NCBI GenBank assembly: GCA_902651635.1
Contig: CACRSC010000007.1
Location: 301,974-365,973, forward strand
Length of the DNA: 64,000 bases
Reading direction: 5' to 3'
DNA from: Mastigamoeba balamuthi
Taxonomy: Eukaryota > Evosea > Mastigamoebida > Mastigamoebidae
Position numbers and translations under genes: made by a program. Position 1 is the first letter of the stretch; every line of letters begins with the position of its first letter. Below the pieces are notes generated by a model that was not told the DNA's origin, ran no database searches, and saw only the letters and a program-made list of their open reading frames with translations. This document shows, piece by piece, positions 10,705-23,100 of this stretch.

Positions 10705-13700
10705 ATGTTGAGGCACACGTACTCGACCGGCGCGCGGTGCGCCGGCGCTTCCAACGGGGCCGCGTATCGCGAGATGCGCATCGCTCTCGCAGAGGCCCTC
10801 GCCGAGTCCTCCAAGGCCGAGCGTGTCCCCGGAGCCGTCCCCTCTGCCGCCGCCAACGAGTTTGTCGAGATGTGCCGCGACCGCCACCACACCTTCCTCC
10901 ACGTGCGCCCTTGCTGCCCCCTCTCACGCGACGCCGAGGAACGGGCACATCTACAGCAGTGGTATTGTAGTGGAAGTGAGGGATAATTCCTGATTCCTCT
11001 AGATTATGGTATCCGAGAGATACTACTGTTGTGATTTGCTTATCAACGATGCCGACTGAACACACTGGACTCATGCTCCGTTGTTCCCTGCACGCCTTCC
11101 GGCTGGACAGGATGCCAGGGCGCAGGCGAACATCATTGCCGCGACGCACTACATCCAGCTGGCCCAGACGGGCCCCACCACCAACAGTCTCGTCGCCATC
11201 CTCCTCGAGTCAGCTGCCCCCCCCCCCTTCCAGCCTCCCAGCGTCTTCCCCCCTTGGCGGTGTGCGTTCTGACAGCCAAACCCACGCAAACAGAGTACTG
11301 CCGACCATCGTGGCGATGCCCGACGTGCCCCTGATGCCGCAGGAGGCGCTGGCGTCCTTTGTCTCGGAGCTCAGCACGCAGGTCGTGCGCATCAGCCGCA
11401 TCCAGGAGTCGTCGGGCTTCGCGCTCTCCACGGCCTTCATCCCGTTCTACAGAGGTGAGAGCGCTCTGGGGCAGTCAACGCCTTGCGTTGCGCCATCCCC
11501 CAGGCACGCGCTGACGGGCGTCCGCAGGGCTGCTCGAGAACGACCGCGTGCCCGACGCCGTCAAGGTCGGCATGCTCGACGCCCTCTCGGGAGCGCTCCC
11601 CGAGCTGCGCGGCGAGGACGAGACGTCGCAGGTGTCCTCCCCTCTGGTCGCCATCGTCAGCAAGACCCCCAAGTCGCGGCTCGCCCCCGCAGCGCTCGGC
11701 GTCCTCGCGGCCATTGCCGCGCAGGAGTCTGTGCAGGCCTCGCTGCTCAAGGAGCTCTACCACCTCGCCATGACTGAGTCGGTCCTGCAGGCCGCCTACG
11801 TCCCCGCGCTGCGCCTGGCCTCCGAGTGCGCGCACCGCAGCAAGGGTGCCGAGCTCGACCAGGACCTCGTCGAGGCCCTCGAGGCAGCGCTCGGGGCCGC
11901 GCAGACGCAGGGCCCGACGGCCGAGTACAGGGACCTCGCCAAGTTCGCGCTCGGGGCGCTGGTCCGCGTGCACGAGAGCAACCCCGTCGTGGCCGCCAGC
12001 GCCGTAGACATCGCGACGCAGTTCGCCCTCGCCACGCCCCAGGCGCGGGACGAGGCCTCCACGGCGATCTGCAGCATGCTGGGCTCTCCCGAGGCGTCGA
12101 TGAGGTATGTCTCGTCACTGCTTGAGAAGATCTCGGCGAAGCAGCCCAGGAAGACCACGTCCGTCGCTCCGCAGGCTGCTGCCGCTCCTGCCGCCGCCAC
12201 TGCGGCCCCTGCCCCAGTTTCCACTCCCGCGGGCCCTTCGGCGGCGCTGCAACTGCTGCGGATGGTGGTGTGCAAGCTCAAGGACCAGCCGAAGGTTGTC
12301 GAGGCTGCGGAGCAGGGCCTGTGCGCGCCGGTGTCCTCTGCCGGGATTGGCCTGGCCGACATCGAGATCGTGGCTGAGCTGGTGCCAATTGCGGCCCTCG
12401 GGATACCCTCTGTCAGCGCAGACTCCTCTTCTCTGATGGTACCTGTCAGCACGACTTCGCGCAACACCTCACTGTCTTTTGCTCTCGTAGATCGATCTCG
12501 TGAAGAGAGTCGTTAAGGACATGATTCCGGTGCCGGGCCAGCAGGTGACGACGGAGCAGGTGGAGCAGATGCAGGGAATGCTCGCGGAGCTTGCCCGCCA
12601 CCTGCTGTCGCTTGCCCAGCAGGTAAAGCCCGTCGACGTGCGCTCGGACATCTGCAGGCGCGTCATGACCGCGATGCAGAACTTCGTCAAGACCCTCGGA
12701 TCAATCCCTGGCGTCCAGGTGTGCTTAGCTTTAATTCAGCTTGTTACGACGACCTGACTCCGCATTCCGCTCCCAAGATATACAACCACCCCAACATCAG
12801 GGCCATTGGACATCTGATTCCCGTTGTCGCCGAACTGGCCGGTACGAACGACGACAAGACGATTTTCAAGGCGAGCGAGAACGACAGGGCGCTGTTCCGT
12901 AGCATCTGGGTGTCGTGCGTCATGCTCGACTTTGTCACCAGGGGTGCGAACCGAGTCCTCTGCCTAGTCTTATGCGAGCTCTGCAGGGAAGACGCAGAGC
13001 GACTGGGTCAAGCCGATTACGCAGCTCGCGGTGAAGATCCCGGTTCTCACCATCGGAGCGAGCCACCAGTTCATGAAGATCGAGAAGGAGATGGAGACCA
13101 TGCTGCTCGCTGGCTTTGAGTCGAAGGTATGTGCTTGATAGCGCCGCCCTGTTGCCTGTCTAATGCCCCGATAGGACACCGCGTCCATCAAGCACAAGCT
13201 GTCTAAGCATCTCCCGTCGACTGTGACCAACCTCAAGTACCTGACCCTGCCCCAGTGCGCCTACATCCTCTCGGTCCACTACCTCGAGAAGCTCAGGTGC
13301 GCAGAATGTTCGATCTTTCTCGGTGCTCAAATCGTGGTTTTCAGGGCAAGGAGCGGGGAGTACCGCGCTCTGTTCTCCTATCTCGAGGATCCTGTTCTTT
13401 CCGACACCAAGGCGATACCGAACATGCCGTATATCGCGCCCGCATTCCGCACGATCGCAGACGAGGTGTACAGCGAGCTGGTCATGTACCTTCGCAACCC
13501 GAGGTACGACACCGCGGACAGGCTGTCTTACGTGGCGCAGCACCTGTTGCTCAACTACTGCCACCTCAACGAGACCATCCGCGCCACTGCCGACGCCTAC
13601 ATCTCCAACTTTGTCGGATGGTGCGACTCTGTCCTCGGGTGTCAGCAACCAGCACTCTGACGTCTGGATCAACCAAGCTTCCCGCATGTGCTGTGGAATC

Positions 13701-16700
13701 GCCGCTGTCTGGACACTCTGCTCGAGATCCTGCAGTTCACCGCGTCCTCGCTCAGCTCGAATCCTCTGGACCCCGTACTTTGTGTTGGTCGTTCGCTCAT
13801 CTGATCATGCTATTAGACGCACCTCCAAGTCTCGGGCACGGATTACTACGTCGACCTGCCCGAGGAGAAGGCGGCGGCAGAGAGGCTGTTCCAGAACGTG
13901 GCCGATCTGTGCTCGAAGTGGGTCCGCCAGGCGCTGAGGCTCGCACCCGCCGAGACCCTGTCTGTGCTCCATGTTCGTATGGCTCTCTCCCTCACTGCAG
14001 TTAGATTGCGCACTCATCCCCACGATTACAGGACTACACAAGGAAGATGAGCGGCGTAGCCCAGGAGCTGGGGAGCCGCCACTTCGGCATCTCGCTCGCT
14101 TCCGAGCTCGTCTCGAGGGAGGAGATGGAGGGACGCCTCAAGCCCAAGGGCAGCGACAAGCCCCTCCCAACGTGCTTCTCTGGCGGTGCCTCGCGCTTTG
14201 TTACGGGGCTCGCCAACAAGTCGCGCTACATCGGAGAGATCGAGGGCATGCTGTCCGTCTTCACCGACCTGCACGGCCCCGAGGACCCTGGAGCCCGTGT
14301 GGCTTCGCTGCTCTCCGCCAAGATCGACGACCACATCAAGGCGGACGATCACAACGCTGCTGACTTCGGTGCAGACGTCTTCCGTGCCTGCGCGCTGCTG
14401 GTCTCGCGCAGCGCCACGCTGTCCGCCGCCTGTGTCGACGCGCTGCTGAGCCGCGTCGCGTGGGCCCCTGTGCGCATGTTCACGACCGAGTCTCTTGAGG
14501 TCGCCATCAGCGCGTGGAGCTGGATCATCGCAGCCTGCCCCGAGCTGTCGGACAGGCTGATGGCGCAGATGTACCTCGCGTGGTCGTGGACCATTGACAT
14601 GCGCGTCGGTCTCTTCACCGACGCACAGAGGCAGAACAGCCCGCTCGCCGTCCCGAGCGACGCTGGCGCCGCTGGGGCGCCCTCTGCGGCGCAGGCGTGG
14701 CGCGCGAAGAGGTCCGGGCACGAGCCGCACCGCCTGTGGCTGCGCTTCCTGGCGGAGCTCACGATCGTGTCGGAGAACTCGAACAACATGCTGCTCGACA
14801 CCACATTCAAGATGGTCTACAAAGCGTGCGCGGACCCGCTCGCGCTCAGCATCCTCCCCGAGAGCATGGGCACCCGCTTCCACCTGCTGCTGCTCGCTCT
14901 CGACCTCGGCAAGATGCTGCGCGAGAGGGCGAACCGCATCGCCAGGACCGGCGCCCGGCTGCCCGCGCAAGCCGCCACCGACTCGCTCTTCGTCGACAGG
15001 ATCCACGCGTGCGCGCTGTCGTGGTTCACGCACTACCCGACGTGGTATGAGCCGCCGACGCGCAAGGAGCTCGAGGAGGACGCTGCTGTCCTCGTGAGGT
15101 TCTGCGAGAAGCTCGTGCTCGAGGGCCGCAAGATCCCCTCTGTAGGGACCCGCGTGCCCTCGTCGCGCTCGAGCGTGCGCAGCGCCAGCAGCGCGTCGTC
15201 GCTGATCTCCCCGGGGATCGACGCGCCGTCGTCGTCGTCGTACTCGGCGAGCCTCGTCGAGGAGAACGCCGAGCGCAGGAAGCGCGGGTGCCTGATCGCG
15301 CTGCTCGTTGGCAACGAGCTGGAGCGCGTCGCCGTGTGGAACAACCCGATCAACAGGTTGACGCTGCAGATCGCGGACCAGTCCAAGTTCACGTTCGAGA
15401 ACATGCCGCGCGACGCCAAGCTGCAGTGGAAGGAGTACGTCGACATCGCCTGGATGTCGTCGCCCGAGATCGTCGTCATGCTCAAGGAGCGCTTCCCCGA
15501 CGCCGCGCTGCACAAGCTCGTCGCCGACAAGGTCCTGCGCTACCCCGCCGCCTTTGTGCGCTGCCCCGAGGCGCTGTCGATCCTCGTGACCGAGGAGAAC
15601 GTCAAGCGCGACATCCCGCAGCTGCGGCACCTGATGTACTGGGCTACCTGCGACCCGCTGGCGGCGCTGTCGATGCTGCGCAGCTCGTACCAGTCGCACC
15701 CGATCGTCACGAGGTACGCGCTGCGCGTGCTGACGCAGTTCACGCCCGAGACGATCATCTTCTACATGCCGCAGCTCGTGCAGTGCCTGCGCCACGACAA
15801 GTCGGGGCTCGTCGCCGACTACCTCGTCGACGCCGCCAGCAAGTCCGAGTTCCTCGCGCACCAGCTCGTGTGGAACGGGCGCACGTACCCGCGCACGTGC
15901 GAGAACCCCAAGTACAAGATCGACCCCGAGTTCTCGGAGAAGGTCGAGGCGGTGCTGCAGCGCGTGCTCTCGGGGTTCACGCCCGAGCAGCGCAAGCGCT
16001 ACGACGAGGAGTTTGGCTTCTTCGACCAGTTCACGACCATCAGCGGCAAGCTCATCCCCGTGCCCGCCGAGAACAGGAAGCAGAAGCTCGTCGAGGAGCT
16101 GCGCAAGGTCAAGTGCGACGGCTCGCTCTACCTGCCGTTCAACTCGTCGATTGTCGTCAAGTCGGTCAACACGGAGGACCCCGTCGTGCTGCGCAGCGCC
16201 GCCAAGGTGCCCATCATGGTACACTTTGGCGTCAACAAGCGCAGCGCCCCTGCCGACGCAGCTCCCACAAAGCACTCGGTCATCTTCAAGGCACGCTTTT
16301 GGCCCCTTCCCCTGCCCGGCCCGGCAGCACTAACGCGAGCCGGGTGCAGTCGGGAGACGACATCAGGCAGGACATGCTGGCGGTGCAGGTGATTGAGCTG
16401 TTCAAGCGCATTTTCGAGTCGGCGGGGCTGGACCTGTTCCTGTTCCCGTACAAGATCATCGCAACAAAGCCCGAGTGCGGGCTGATCGAGGTGGTGCCCG
16501 ACACGGTGTCGAGAGACCAGCTGGGTGACAAGACGGGGCTGTCGATGTACGACTACTTCCTCAGGAAGTACGGCGACAGGTACACGACGGCGTTCCAGAA
16601 GGCGCGCAACAACTTCATCAAGAGCATGGCGGCGTACGCGGTCGTCTCGTACATGCTGCAGATCAAGGACAGGCACAACGGCAACATCCTGATCGACGGG

Positions 16701-17117
16701 TCGGGCCACCTCGTGCACATCGACTTTGGCTTCCTCTTCGACATCTCGCCCGGCGGCGACATCGGGTTCGAGCGCGCGCCGTTCAAGCTGACCGAGGAGA
16801 TGATGGACATCATGGGCGGCCACACGTCGGACCAGTTCATCTGGTTCATGGAGCAGGGCGTCCGCGCGTACCTCGCCGCGAGGCAGTACAAGGACAGCGT
16901 CATCACGCTCGTCGAGCTCATGCTCGAGACGCAGCTGCCGTGCTTCAAGCCCGTCACGATGGACAACCTCGAGGGCAGGTTCACCCCCGGCGTCAGCATC
17001 ATGCAGGCCGCCAAGGCCATGGGCAGCGTCATGCAGCAGGCGCTCGCCACCTCGAGCACGGCGTTCACGACCCTGTACGACATGTTCCAGCGCTGGGACA
17101 ACGGCATCAACATGTAG
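10705..17117 (+). CDS. PI4KA: Phosphatidylinositol 4-kinase III alpha
   Basis: A large multi-exon gene making PI4P at the plasma membrane (Stt4/PI4KA). After a helical N-terminal solenoid (exons around 11100-13660) comes the PIK accessory region (around 15300-15900) and the C-terminal lipid kinase domain. The catalytic loop is DRHNGNIL, the activation segment begins HIDFGFLFD, and the end is FQRWDNGINM with stop at 17115-17117. The kinase domain is entered through VIFK-SGDDIRQDMLAVQ, split by a GC-AG intron at 16291-16349 (AAG|GCACGC). Many small introns interrupt the N-terminal half. Recognised joins include those around 11450-11530, 12440-12490 and 12720-12780. The first exon (MLRHTYSTGARC) is the likely start but is poorly conserved. 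Partners EFR3, TTC7 and FAM126 are not in the window. Confidence 0.9.
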
Positions 17118-17266
17118 GAAGGGCCCCCACCTTCTGTCTCCCCCACGAGCCTCTCTGTGCTCGCGAAATCAAAGAACCCATGGAGGGCGTGGCGACTGGC
17201 TTGGCTGCCCGCTCTGTTCTACCAGTACTTCTTGTGTCTGCGTGGGGGCGCTGTGGGCGGTGGTTA

Positions 17267-17676
17267 TTAATAGCGAGGGCAATGCCGCGAGGACGCACGG
17301 GCGTCGCAGACAGGGAGACCGGCCGTCCTGTACGAGCTCTGGTCCTGCGTGCGAGGATCTGTAGCGCCGCTGTAGCAGCCAATGTGGTAGCAGAGCCTGT
17401 GCGGGCACGCCGAGCCGGCGCAGTGAGATCGGGGCTGAGTTGCCGCGAGCACCAGATCCGTTTTCCTTGCCGAAGAATGTAGCGCTCGCCCTTGAGGATG
17501 TACTTGCGGCACTCGCGGCACATGTTTCGGGCGCTGTCGGCAGTCCTCTCCTCCACTCTCCAGTACTCCTCGTCCTCGGCCATTTGCTCCTCTACCCCGG
17601 ACAAATTGGCGCCCCGAGAAGATCTTTCGGAATCGCCGACTAACGGACGAACGATTCTCGCGATGAGCGAGCTCAT
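17267..17676 (-). CDS. Small protein with PARP-type (C-x2-C...H-x2-C) zinc finger
   Basis: Two exons (17676-17453 and 17396-17267) joined over a 56-nt GT-AG intron give about 117 residues from Met 17676. The join produces CRECRKYILKGERYILRQG followed by LCYHIGCY. This is the CxxC...KGE-R...YHxxC layout of the PARP/DNA-ligase-III zinc finger, which binds nicked or broken DNA. No other domain is present, and the tail is Ser/Arg-rich. Met 17817 is also in frame, but it lies beside the candidate SECIS of the upstream gene, so 17676 is preferred. The finger would be missed without splicing because the first exon alone reads through into a different frame. DNA binding is inferred from the motif only. 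Confidence 0.55.
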
Positions 17677-17824
17677 TCTGAAGTAGCGTGTTGGCCTTGG
17701 CTTTGTGTCAACGTCGTGGTGGAGCGCAACCTCACGCCAGGCCCTCGGCAGTGCCTGGCCCATCGCCTCCCGGGTGAGGAAAGGCGGATGGGCCTCGGAA
17801 ACAGCCGCCTCAGGCAACAGTGAA

Positions 17825-17885
17825 GGCGTTCTCGGACGGCAGCCAAGCCCTCAGGGCTTCTCGACCGCCATTCCTCATCGTGCGA
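17825..17885 (-). promoter_or_regulatory. Candidate form-2 SECIS element in the selenoprotein W 3' UTR
   Basis: It lies about 75 nt after the selenoprotein W stop codon on the same strand. 5' to 3' it reads ATGA (17878-17875), then a strand pairing with the segment just before GA (17833-17832). The pairing is about 11 base pairs with one bulged A. At the top are unpaired AA and a small GCCC-TGA-GGGC ministem. The UGA/GA quartet, an apical AA and a ministem are the hallmarks of eukaryotic form-2 SECIS elements. The quartet-to-AA distance (about 14 nt) is slightly long. The fold was made by hand. Confidence 0.65.
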
Positions 17886-17951
17886 GGCTGCGCACCCACG
17901 GCCGGCGTCCTCACTGGCCAGCCAGCACTGCTACAGCGCGGCCACCAGCCC

Positions 17952-18401
17952 CTACTGGAACCCCTTCGACTTGAGCCGCTTGGTGATCTCGCCCTCCCTG
18001 GAATCGAGAGAAAAACGCTCAGCCATCAAATCCGCTGGCTGTACGCACTTGGGGAATCCGTGGTCGGCGGAGAGCTTGGACCAGTACACGGTGCCGTTTT
18101 CGTCGGTCACCTACACGCCGGCATGAAAAACGCCGGAAATTAAAAAGCGGATATGGCAAAATGTGAGGAGGCGGCGCCTGCGCATGGCACGTGACGAGCG
18201 GACCTCGAATGCGCCCTCGCGCGGGTACTGCTCGTTGCCGACGATGCTGATGCCTGGGAAGCTCGCCTCGAGCTCCTTCCTCACCCGGTTGAACTTGGGA
18301 CTGCAGCAGCGCACAGGGAGTGAACTGGGGGACCTGTAGCAGAAGCGGGGTGCCCACGTGTAGTCTCAGATCAAGCAGAACTCGATGAACAGCTTGCCCA
18401 T
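17952..18401 (-). CDS. SELENOW: Selenoprotein W (Rdx family) with in-frame UGA as selenocysteine
   Basis: Exons 18401-18358, 18300-18204 and 18110-17952 (introns 57 and 93 nt) give 99 codons plus stop. The N-terminus reads MGKLFIEFCLI-U-DYTPKF, where U is TGA at 18368-18366. This aligns with the redox motif CxxU of animal SelW (C-G-A-U followed by ...K-Y). The rest keeps the thioredoxin-like Rdx pattern: RKELEASFPG, a G-N-E segment, GAFEV, TVYWSKL and GFP. Apart from the UGA there is no premature stop. With the candidate SECIS downstream this supports recoding rather than a broken gene. SelW is a small cytosolic redox protein. It is divergent from CK2 beta (174 bp between starts) and lies head-to-tail with the zinc-finger gene. 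Confidence 0.88.
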
Positions 18402-18574
18402 GTTGATGGTTTGTGTCTACGGACGATTGCTCTTCCCTTTATTGTGTGCCCGATGATATGGACCCCCCAAATATCTCGAGATGGTGAGGGTTGACGTCAG
18501 AGCCCGAAAACAAGGGAATATCTTCTCTTTTGGTGTGCGCGGGGGCGATTTGCGGTGGGAGTACCGAGCACGAC

Positions 18575-19607
18575 ATGGCGACCAAGGCCCAGGGCAGCGA
18601 CCAGTCCTCGAGCGAGTCGGACTCGCAGTCGATGAACGAGCTCACCTGGATCCAGTGGTTCTGCGGCATCCGGTCCGCGCGCCCCCCCACGCCCGGCGCT
18701 TTCGGGGGGGCGGGATTTGCCGCAAATCCAATCGAATCTTGAATTTTAAAAAGAGATCCAATCCGAATCTGCGCAGAGGGAACGAGTTCTTCTGCGAGGT
18801 CGCCGAGGACTTCATCCAGGACGAGTTCAACCTCTACGGCCTCGCCCAGGTGGTCCCCAACTATGACTACGCCATGGACGTGCGTTTGCTGTGTTGCCGT
18901 GTTGCCGTGTTGCCTCCCCCGCTGTGCTCTGAGCGTGGCGCACGCAGGTCATACTGGACAACGACCCCGAGGAGGACCTGACGGACGAGCAGGAGGAGAT
19001 AGTCGAGCGAAACGCGGAGATGCTGTACGGGCTGATCCACGCGCGGTTCATCACGACGGCGCACGGGCAGCAGCTGATGATGGACAAGTACAAGCAGGCC
19101 GAGTTCGGGCGCTGCCCGCGCGTGCTGTGCAACGGCCAGGCCGTGCTGCCCGTGGGCCTCAGCGACCTGGCGCAGCAGAACACCGTCAAGCTCTTCTGCC
19201 CGCGCTGCCAGGACGTCTACGTCCCCAAGTACGGCCGCCACGCGACCATCGACGGCGCCTACTTCGGCACGACGTTCCCGCACCTGCTCATCCTCCAGTA
19301 CCCCGAGATCGCCCCGCAGCGCCCGCGCTACCAGTACGTCCCCAAGATCTTCGGCTTCAAGATACACAGCAGCTCGCCCGTCAACGGCCCCGCCGCCCAG
19401 CCGCAGCCCCAGCAGCTCCCCTCGCCCGCCCAGCCGCAGCAGCAGCCGCAGCAGCAGCAGCAACAACAGCAGGGCCAGCAGCAGAGCGGGGCGGCCGCTG
19501 CGCAGATGGCCGACGCGATGGAGGACGACAAGGCGGGGCGCGCGGGGACGGCGCAGCAGCAGCAGCAGCGCAAGGTGTCGACGTCGCCGACGACGTCGAA
19601 GCGCTGA
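18575..19607 (+). CDS. CSNK2B: Casein kinase II regulatory (beta) subunit
   Basis: Exons 18575-18672, 18777-18879 and 18948-19607 (introns 104 and 68 nt) encode 286 residues. Diagnostic features are [21 protein letters not shown] split over intron 1, an acidic loop ([14 protein letters not shown]), and the zinc site CPRVLC...[10 protein letters not shown] that mediates CK2 beta dimerisation. The C-terminal core reads [13 protein letters not shown] and PKIFGFKIH. The protein then carries a Pro/Gln-rich tail of about 80 residues, with polyglutamine encoded by CAG/CAA repeats near 19430-19560, which is longer than in animal CK2 beta. It would assemble with two alpha subunits to form the tetrameric holoenzyme. 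Start 18575 gives the usual short Ser/acidic N-terminus. Confidence 0.93.
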
Positions 19608-20142
19608 CGGGGCTGTGCGCTGGCAGGGGTGTGCCGGGCCGTCGCTGTTCTCTCCCGCCGTCGGGGCATCAAATGAAAGAGCGCTGCGCCTTCTTGGATT
19701 GGGCCGACCCCCCCGCGACCGCTGAGAGCTCCACAGGCGCCCTCCACACCCTCAGCCCTCCCACGCTCGCTCACCTCTGCCTCTGCCTCTCCCTCCCCTC
19801 TCGCTTTTTTCTTTCTTTTCTTTCTTCCCCCCTCAACAAACGCACACGCACAACGTCGTTATGACTCCCGTTGCACAGGAAGGGGAGTTTGCACCGAACA
19901 CGTTTCATGTCAGTCTCTGCGACGCCCTCGGCGCTCTGAGGAATGCTCGCTGGTCAGGGGTAGCCCTGGGGCTCCCCCGAGCGGGTTGGAACGGCCACCG
20001 GGGGCGTTGGCGTTGCGTGTGCGGTGCGGGTTCGAACGGAGATATTCCTGAGCCCCCACAGAGATATTTTTGTGCCTTCCCCACGGCAAAAACGAAACTC
20101 AATTAAACGACACGGGCCCCCGCGTCCGCGAGCACGTGAAGA
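19608..20142. other. Intergenic region between CK2 beta and filactin
   Basis: I see no gene here. It contains a pyrimidine-rich stretch (about 19740-19850) and, 70-105 bp before the filactin ATG, two AT-rich islands GATATTCC and GAGATATTTTTGTGCC. The second resembles a motif seen before other genes in this window. Confidence 0.4.
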
Positions 20143-23100
20143 ATGTTCCACTCGCACCCCAAGTTCGACCCCACCAAGCTGTGCGCCACCCCCTCGCCCT
20201 CCTCCGCCTCCTGCGGTCGCCGCCGCCAGGGCCGCCTGACGAGAGAGCGCGGGCGCAGGCAAATGCTGATGCAGCTGTCCGTCAACCGCCTGCTGCTCTA
20301 CAAGCAGAAGAGCAGCGCGCTCTCCACCATGCACAGGCGCGAGGTCGCCGACCTCCTCCGCGAGGGCAAGGAGGAGAAGGCCCGAATCCGCGTGCGCCCA
20401 GCAAGCACATCCCCTCTTCCTCCCCCCACAGAATGAATCTGAATCTGGAAACACACCAAAGCACATCAATCGTGTGCCCCCGGAGCACACCGCGCTGCCC
20501 CCATCGAGCTGATGGGCAGTGCACACCTCCTAAAGCCACCCAGAGTCCCCCCCCTGGTCTTCTGGCATCCCCCCACTCTACTTTATCGCACGCGGCCTAT
20601 CACATTCCGTGGCCAGCAGCCACACGACGTCATAAAGACACTGCACAGCACTTGCAGCCATTTTCCCATTTCCTTTTTTCGTTCCCCCGGGAAGACGAGA
20701 GCGGCGACGCTCTTCGCTCCTGTGGCTGTGTGCGCTCACTGTGCCACTGGGACCCAGGCGATCGGGGTGATCACGGAGGACTACCACGCCGAGGTGGCCG
20801 CGCAGCTGGTGATGTACTGCAACACGGTGCGCGCGCGGATGGACCTGCTGCTGGCGAGCAGGTCGTGCCCGCAGGAGCTCAAGGAGGCGTGCTGCGCCAT
20901 CGTCTTCGCGTCGCCGTACCTCGAGGACCACGTCGAGCTCGCCAAGTGCCGCCTGCAGTTCCTCGCGCGCTTCGGCAAGAAGTTCCCCAACGACTGCGTC
21001 GACTGCGACAACATCAACCCCAAGGCACGGCCTCCAGGGGCCTCCAGGGGCCCCTCTCCCTGCCCTCCTCTCGGCTCAAGCACCGCCCACAGCTGAAGAC
21101 GCGGCTGGCGGGGAAGCCGCCCGACGACACGCTGGTGGCGTACTACATCTCGTCGATCGCGAGGGACCACAGCCTCAAGGGCTTCGAGGTGCCCGGGGGC
21201 CTCGACCCCTCGATGCTGCCCTCGTCGCTGCAGCCCCCGCCCGCGGAGCCCTCGAGCGGCGTCGCGCTGCGGACGGACCCCTCCAAGTGCGTCGCCTACG
21301 GCCCGGGGCTCGTCGACGGCGAGGCCCTCGTGCAGTCGACGTTCACCATCGAGGCGCGCGACCAGAACGGCTCGCGCAGGCCCACGGGCGGCGACAAGTT
21401 CTTCGCGTACATCAGCGGCCCGCAGGACGTGCGCATCCACGGCGAGGTCGCGGACAACGGCGACGGCACGTACACGGCGACGTACACGCCGCCCGTCAGC
21501 GGGGCCTACGCGATCGCCGTCTACCTCGAGTCGACGCCCATCGGCGACGGGCAGCCGTGGTACCTCTTCGTGCGCGAGGCCGAGCGGCCCACGGACCCCG
21601 CCATGTGCCAGGCCGCGGGCCCCGGGCTCGAGGAGGGCTGGGTCTCGGAGAAGAGCGTCTTCATGATCACCGCCTACGACTCGCTGGGCGAGCGCAGGAC
21701 CAAGGGCGGCGACGACTTCAAGGTCTACGTCTCGGGGCCCCAGGAGACGCGCATCTACGGCGACGTCCAGGACAACGGCGACGGCTCCTACACCGCCTCG
21801 TACACGCCGCCAGTCGAGTGCGGACTCTGTCTTGCTGTCCCCAGCCACTCCCCAGGCCCAGGGGGGCGGCGTATGGCTGGCCCGCGGTCTGACGGCACTG
21901 CTCTGCTTGCCCGCGCAGGGGCGGGTACGCAGTGGCCGTCTACCTCGGCAACGTCCCCATCGGCAACGGGAGGCCGTTTGAGCTGATGGTCAACTACAGG
22001 ACCGCCAACGAGGACGAAGGCACCTCCGCCCTTCCCGCTCACCGCAAAACGACACCGGCGGGTCTGACGAAGATCGCGCGCAGACCTGCTGGCCCGGTTC
22101 AACGCGCTCAAGGGCCCCGCTGCGGAGGAGGAGGTGCTCACGACCAAGATGGTCGCCACAGTCCGAGTACGCACGAGAGGCTCTGTGGTGGGCGGTTCAC
22201 TGCTCGCTGCTCACTGCTGCGACCGCAGCGCTCGGGGCTGATCGCCTCGGAGCTGGAGCCCTCGGTGGTGCTCGACAACGGCACGGGCGTCATCAAGGCC
22301 GGGCTCGGCGGGGACCCCGCGCCGCTGTCCTGCTTCCCCTCGGTCGTCGGCCGCCCCATGTACCAGTCTGTCATGGCCTCGATGGGCCGCACGCAGATGT
22401 GCGAGAACCCCACTCCGCCGTTGCGCACTGTCGTGGCGGTTCTCAAGAGGCCTGTGGTGCCCGATGCGCGCAGATACGTGGGAGACGAGGCCAAGAGGAA
22501 GAAGGGCATCCTGTCGCTCAAGTACCCGGTGACGAGGGGCGTGGTGTCGGACTGGAACGACATGGAGGCCGTCTGGGAGCACACGTTCTACAACGAGCTC
22601 CGCATCGACCCCGGGGCCCACCCCGTCCTCCTCACCGAGCCAGCCCTCAACCCCCGCGTACTCGACCCGTCGCTCGCTCCCACCTGCGACCTCACACGAG
22701 CATCCCGCCCCCCACACAGGCCAACAGGGAGAAGGCGGCGCAGATCATGTTCGAGAAGATAGGGGTTCCGGGGATCTACATCGGGGCGCAGGCCGCGCTG
22801 TCGCTGAGGGCTGCGGGGCGCAGCACGGGCGTCGTGCTCGACGCGGGCGACGGCGTGTGCACGTCGGTGCCCGTCGTCGACGGCGTGCCGGTGCGCAACG
22901 CCGTCTACCGCCTGGAGCTCGGTGGCCGCGACCTCAGCAACTACCGTGCGCTCTCATTCCCTCTCTATCTCTCTCCTGCCTCTGCCGCCGCGTCTGCAGC
23001 CGTTCTGGCGCGTCTCTGACGGCCTCTGGACGCCCCCTCCCCCCCTCGCAGTGATGAAGCTGCTGGGCGAGGACGGCGTGTACCTCTCGTCGTCGAGCTC

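Noticed and set aside
22030-22230. A separate actin-like gene starting at ATG 22149
   Set aside because: The frame from the filamin repeats continues through two phase-compatible introns into the actin domain without a stop, and the gap would leave almost no room for a promoter; the domain order also matches filactin.
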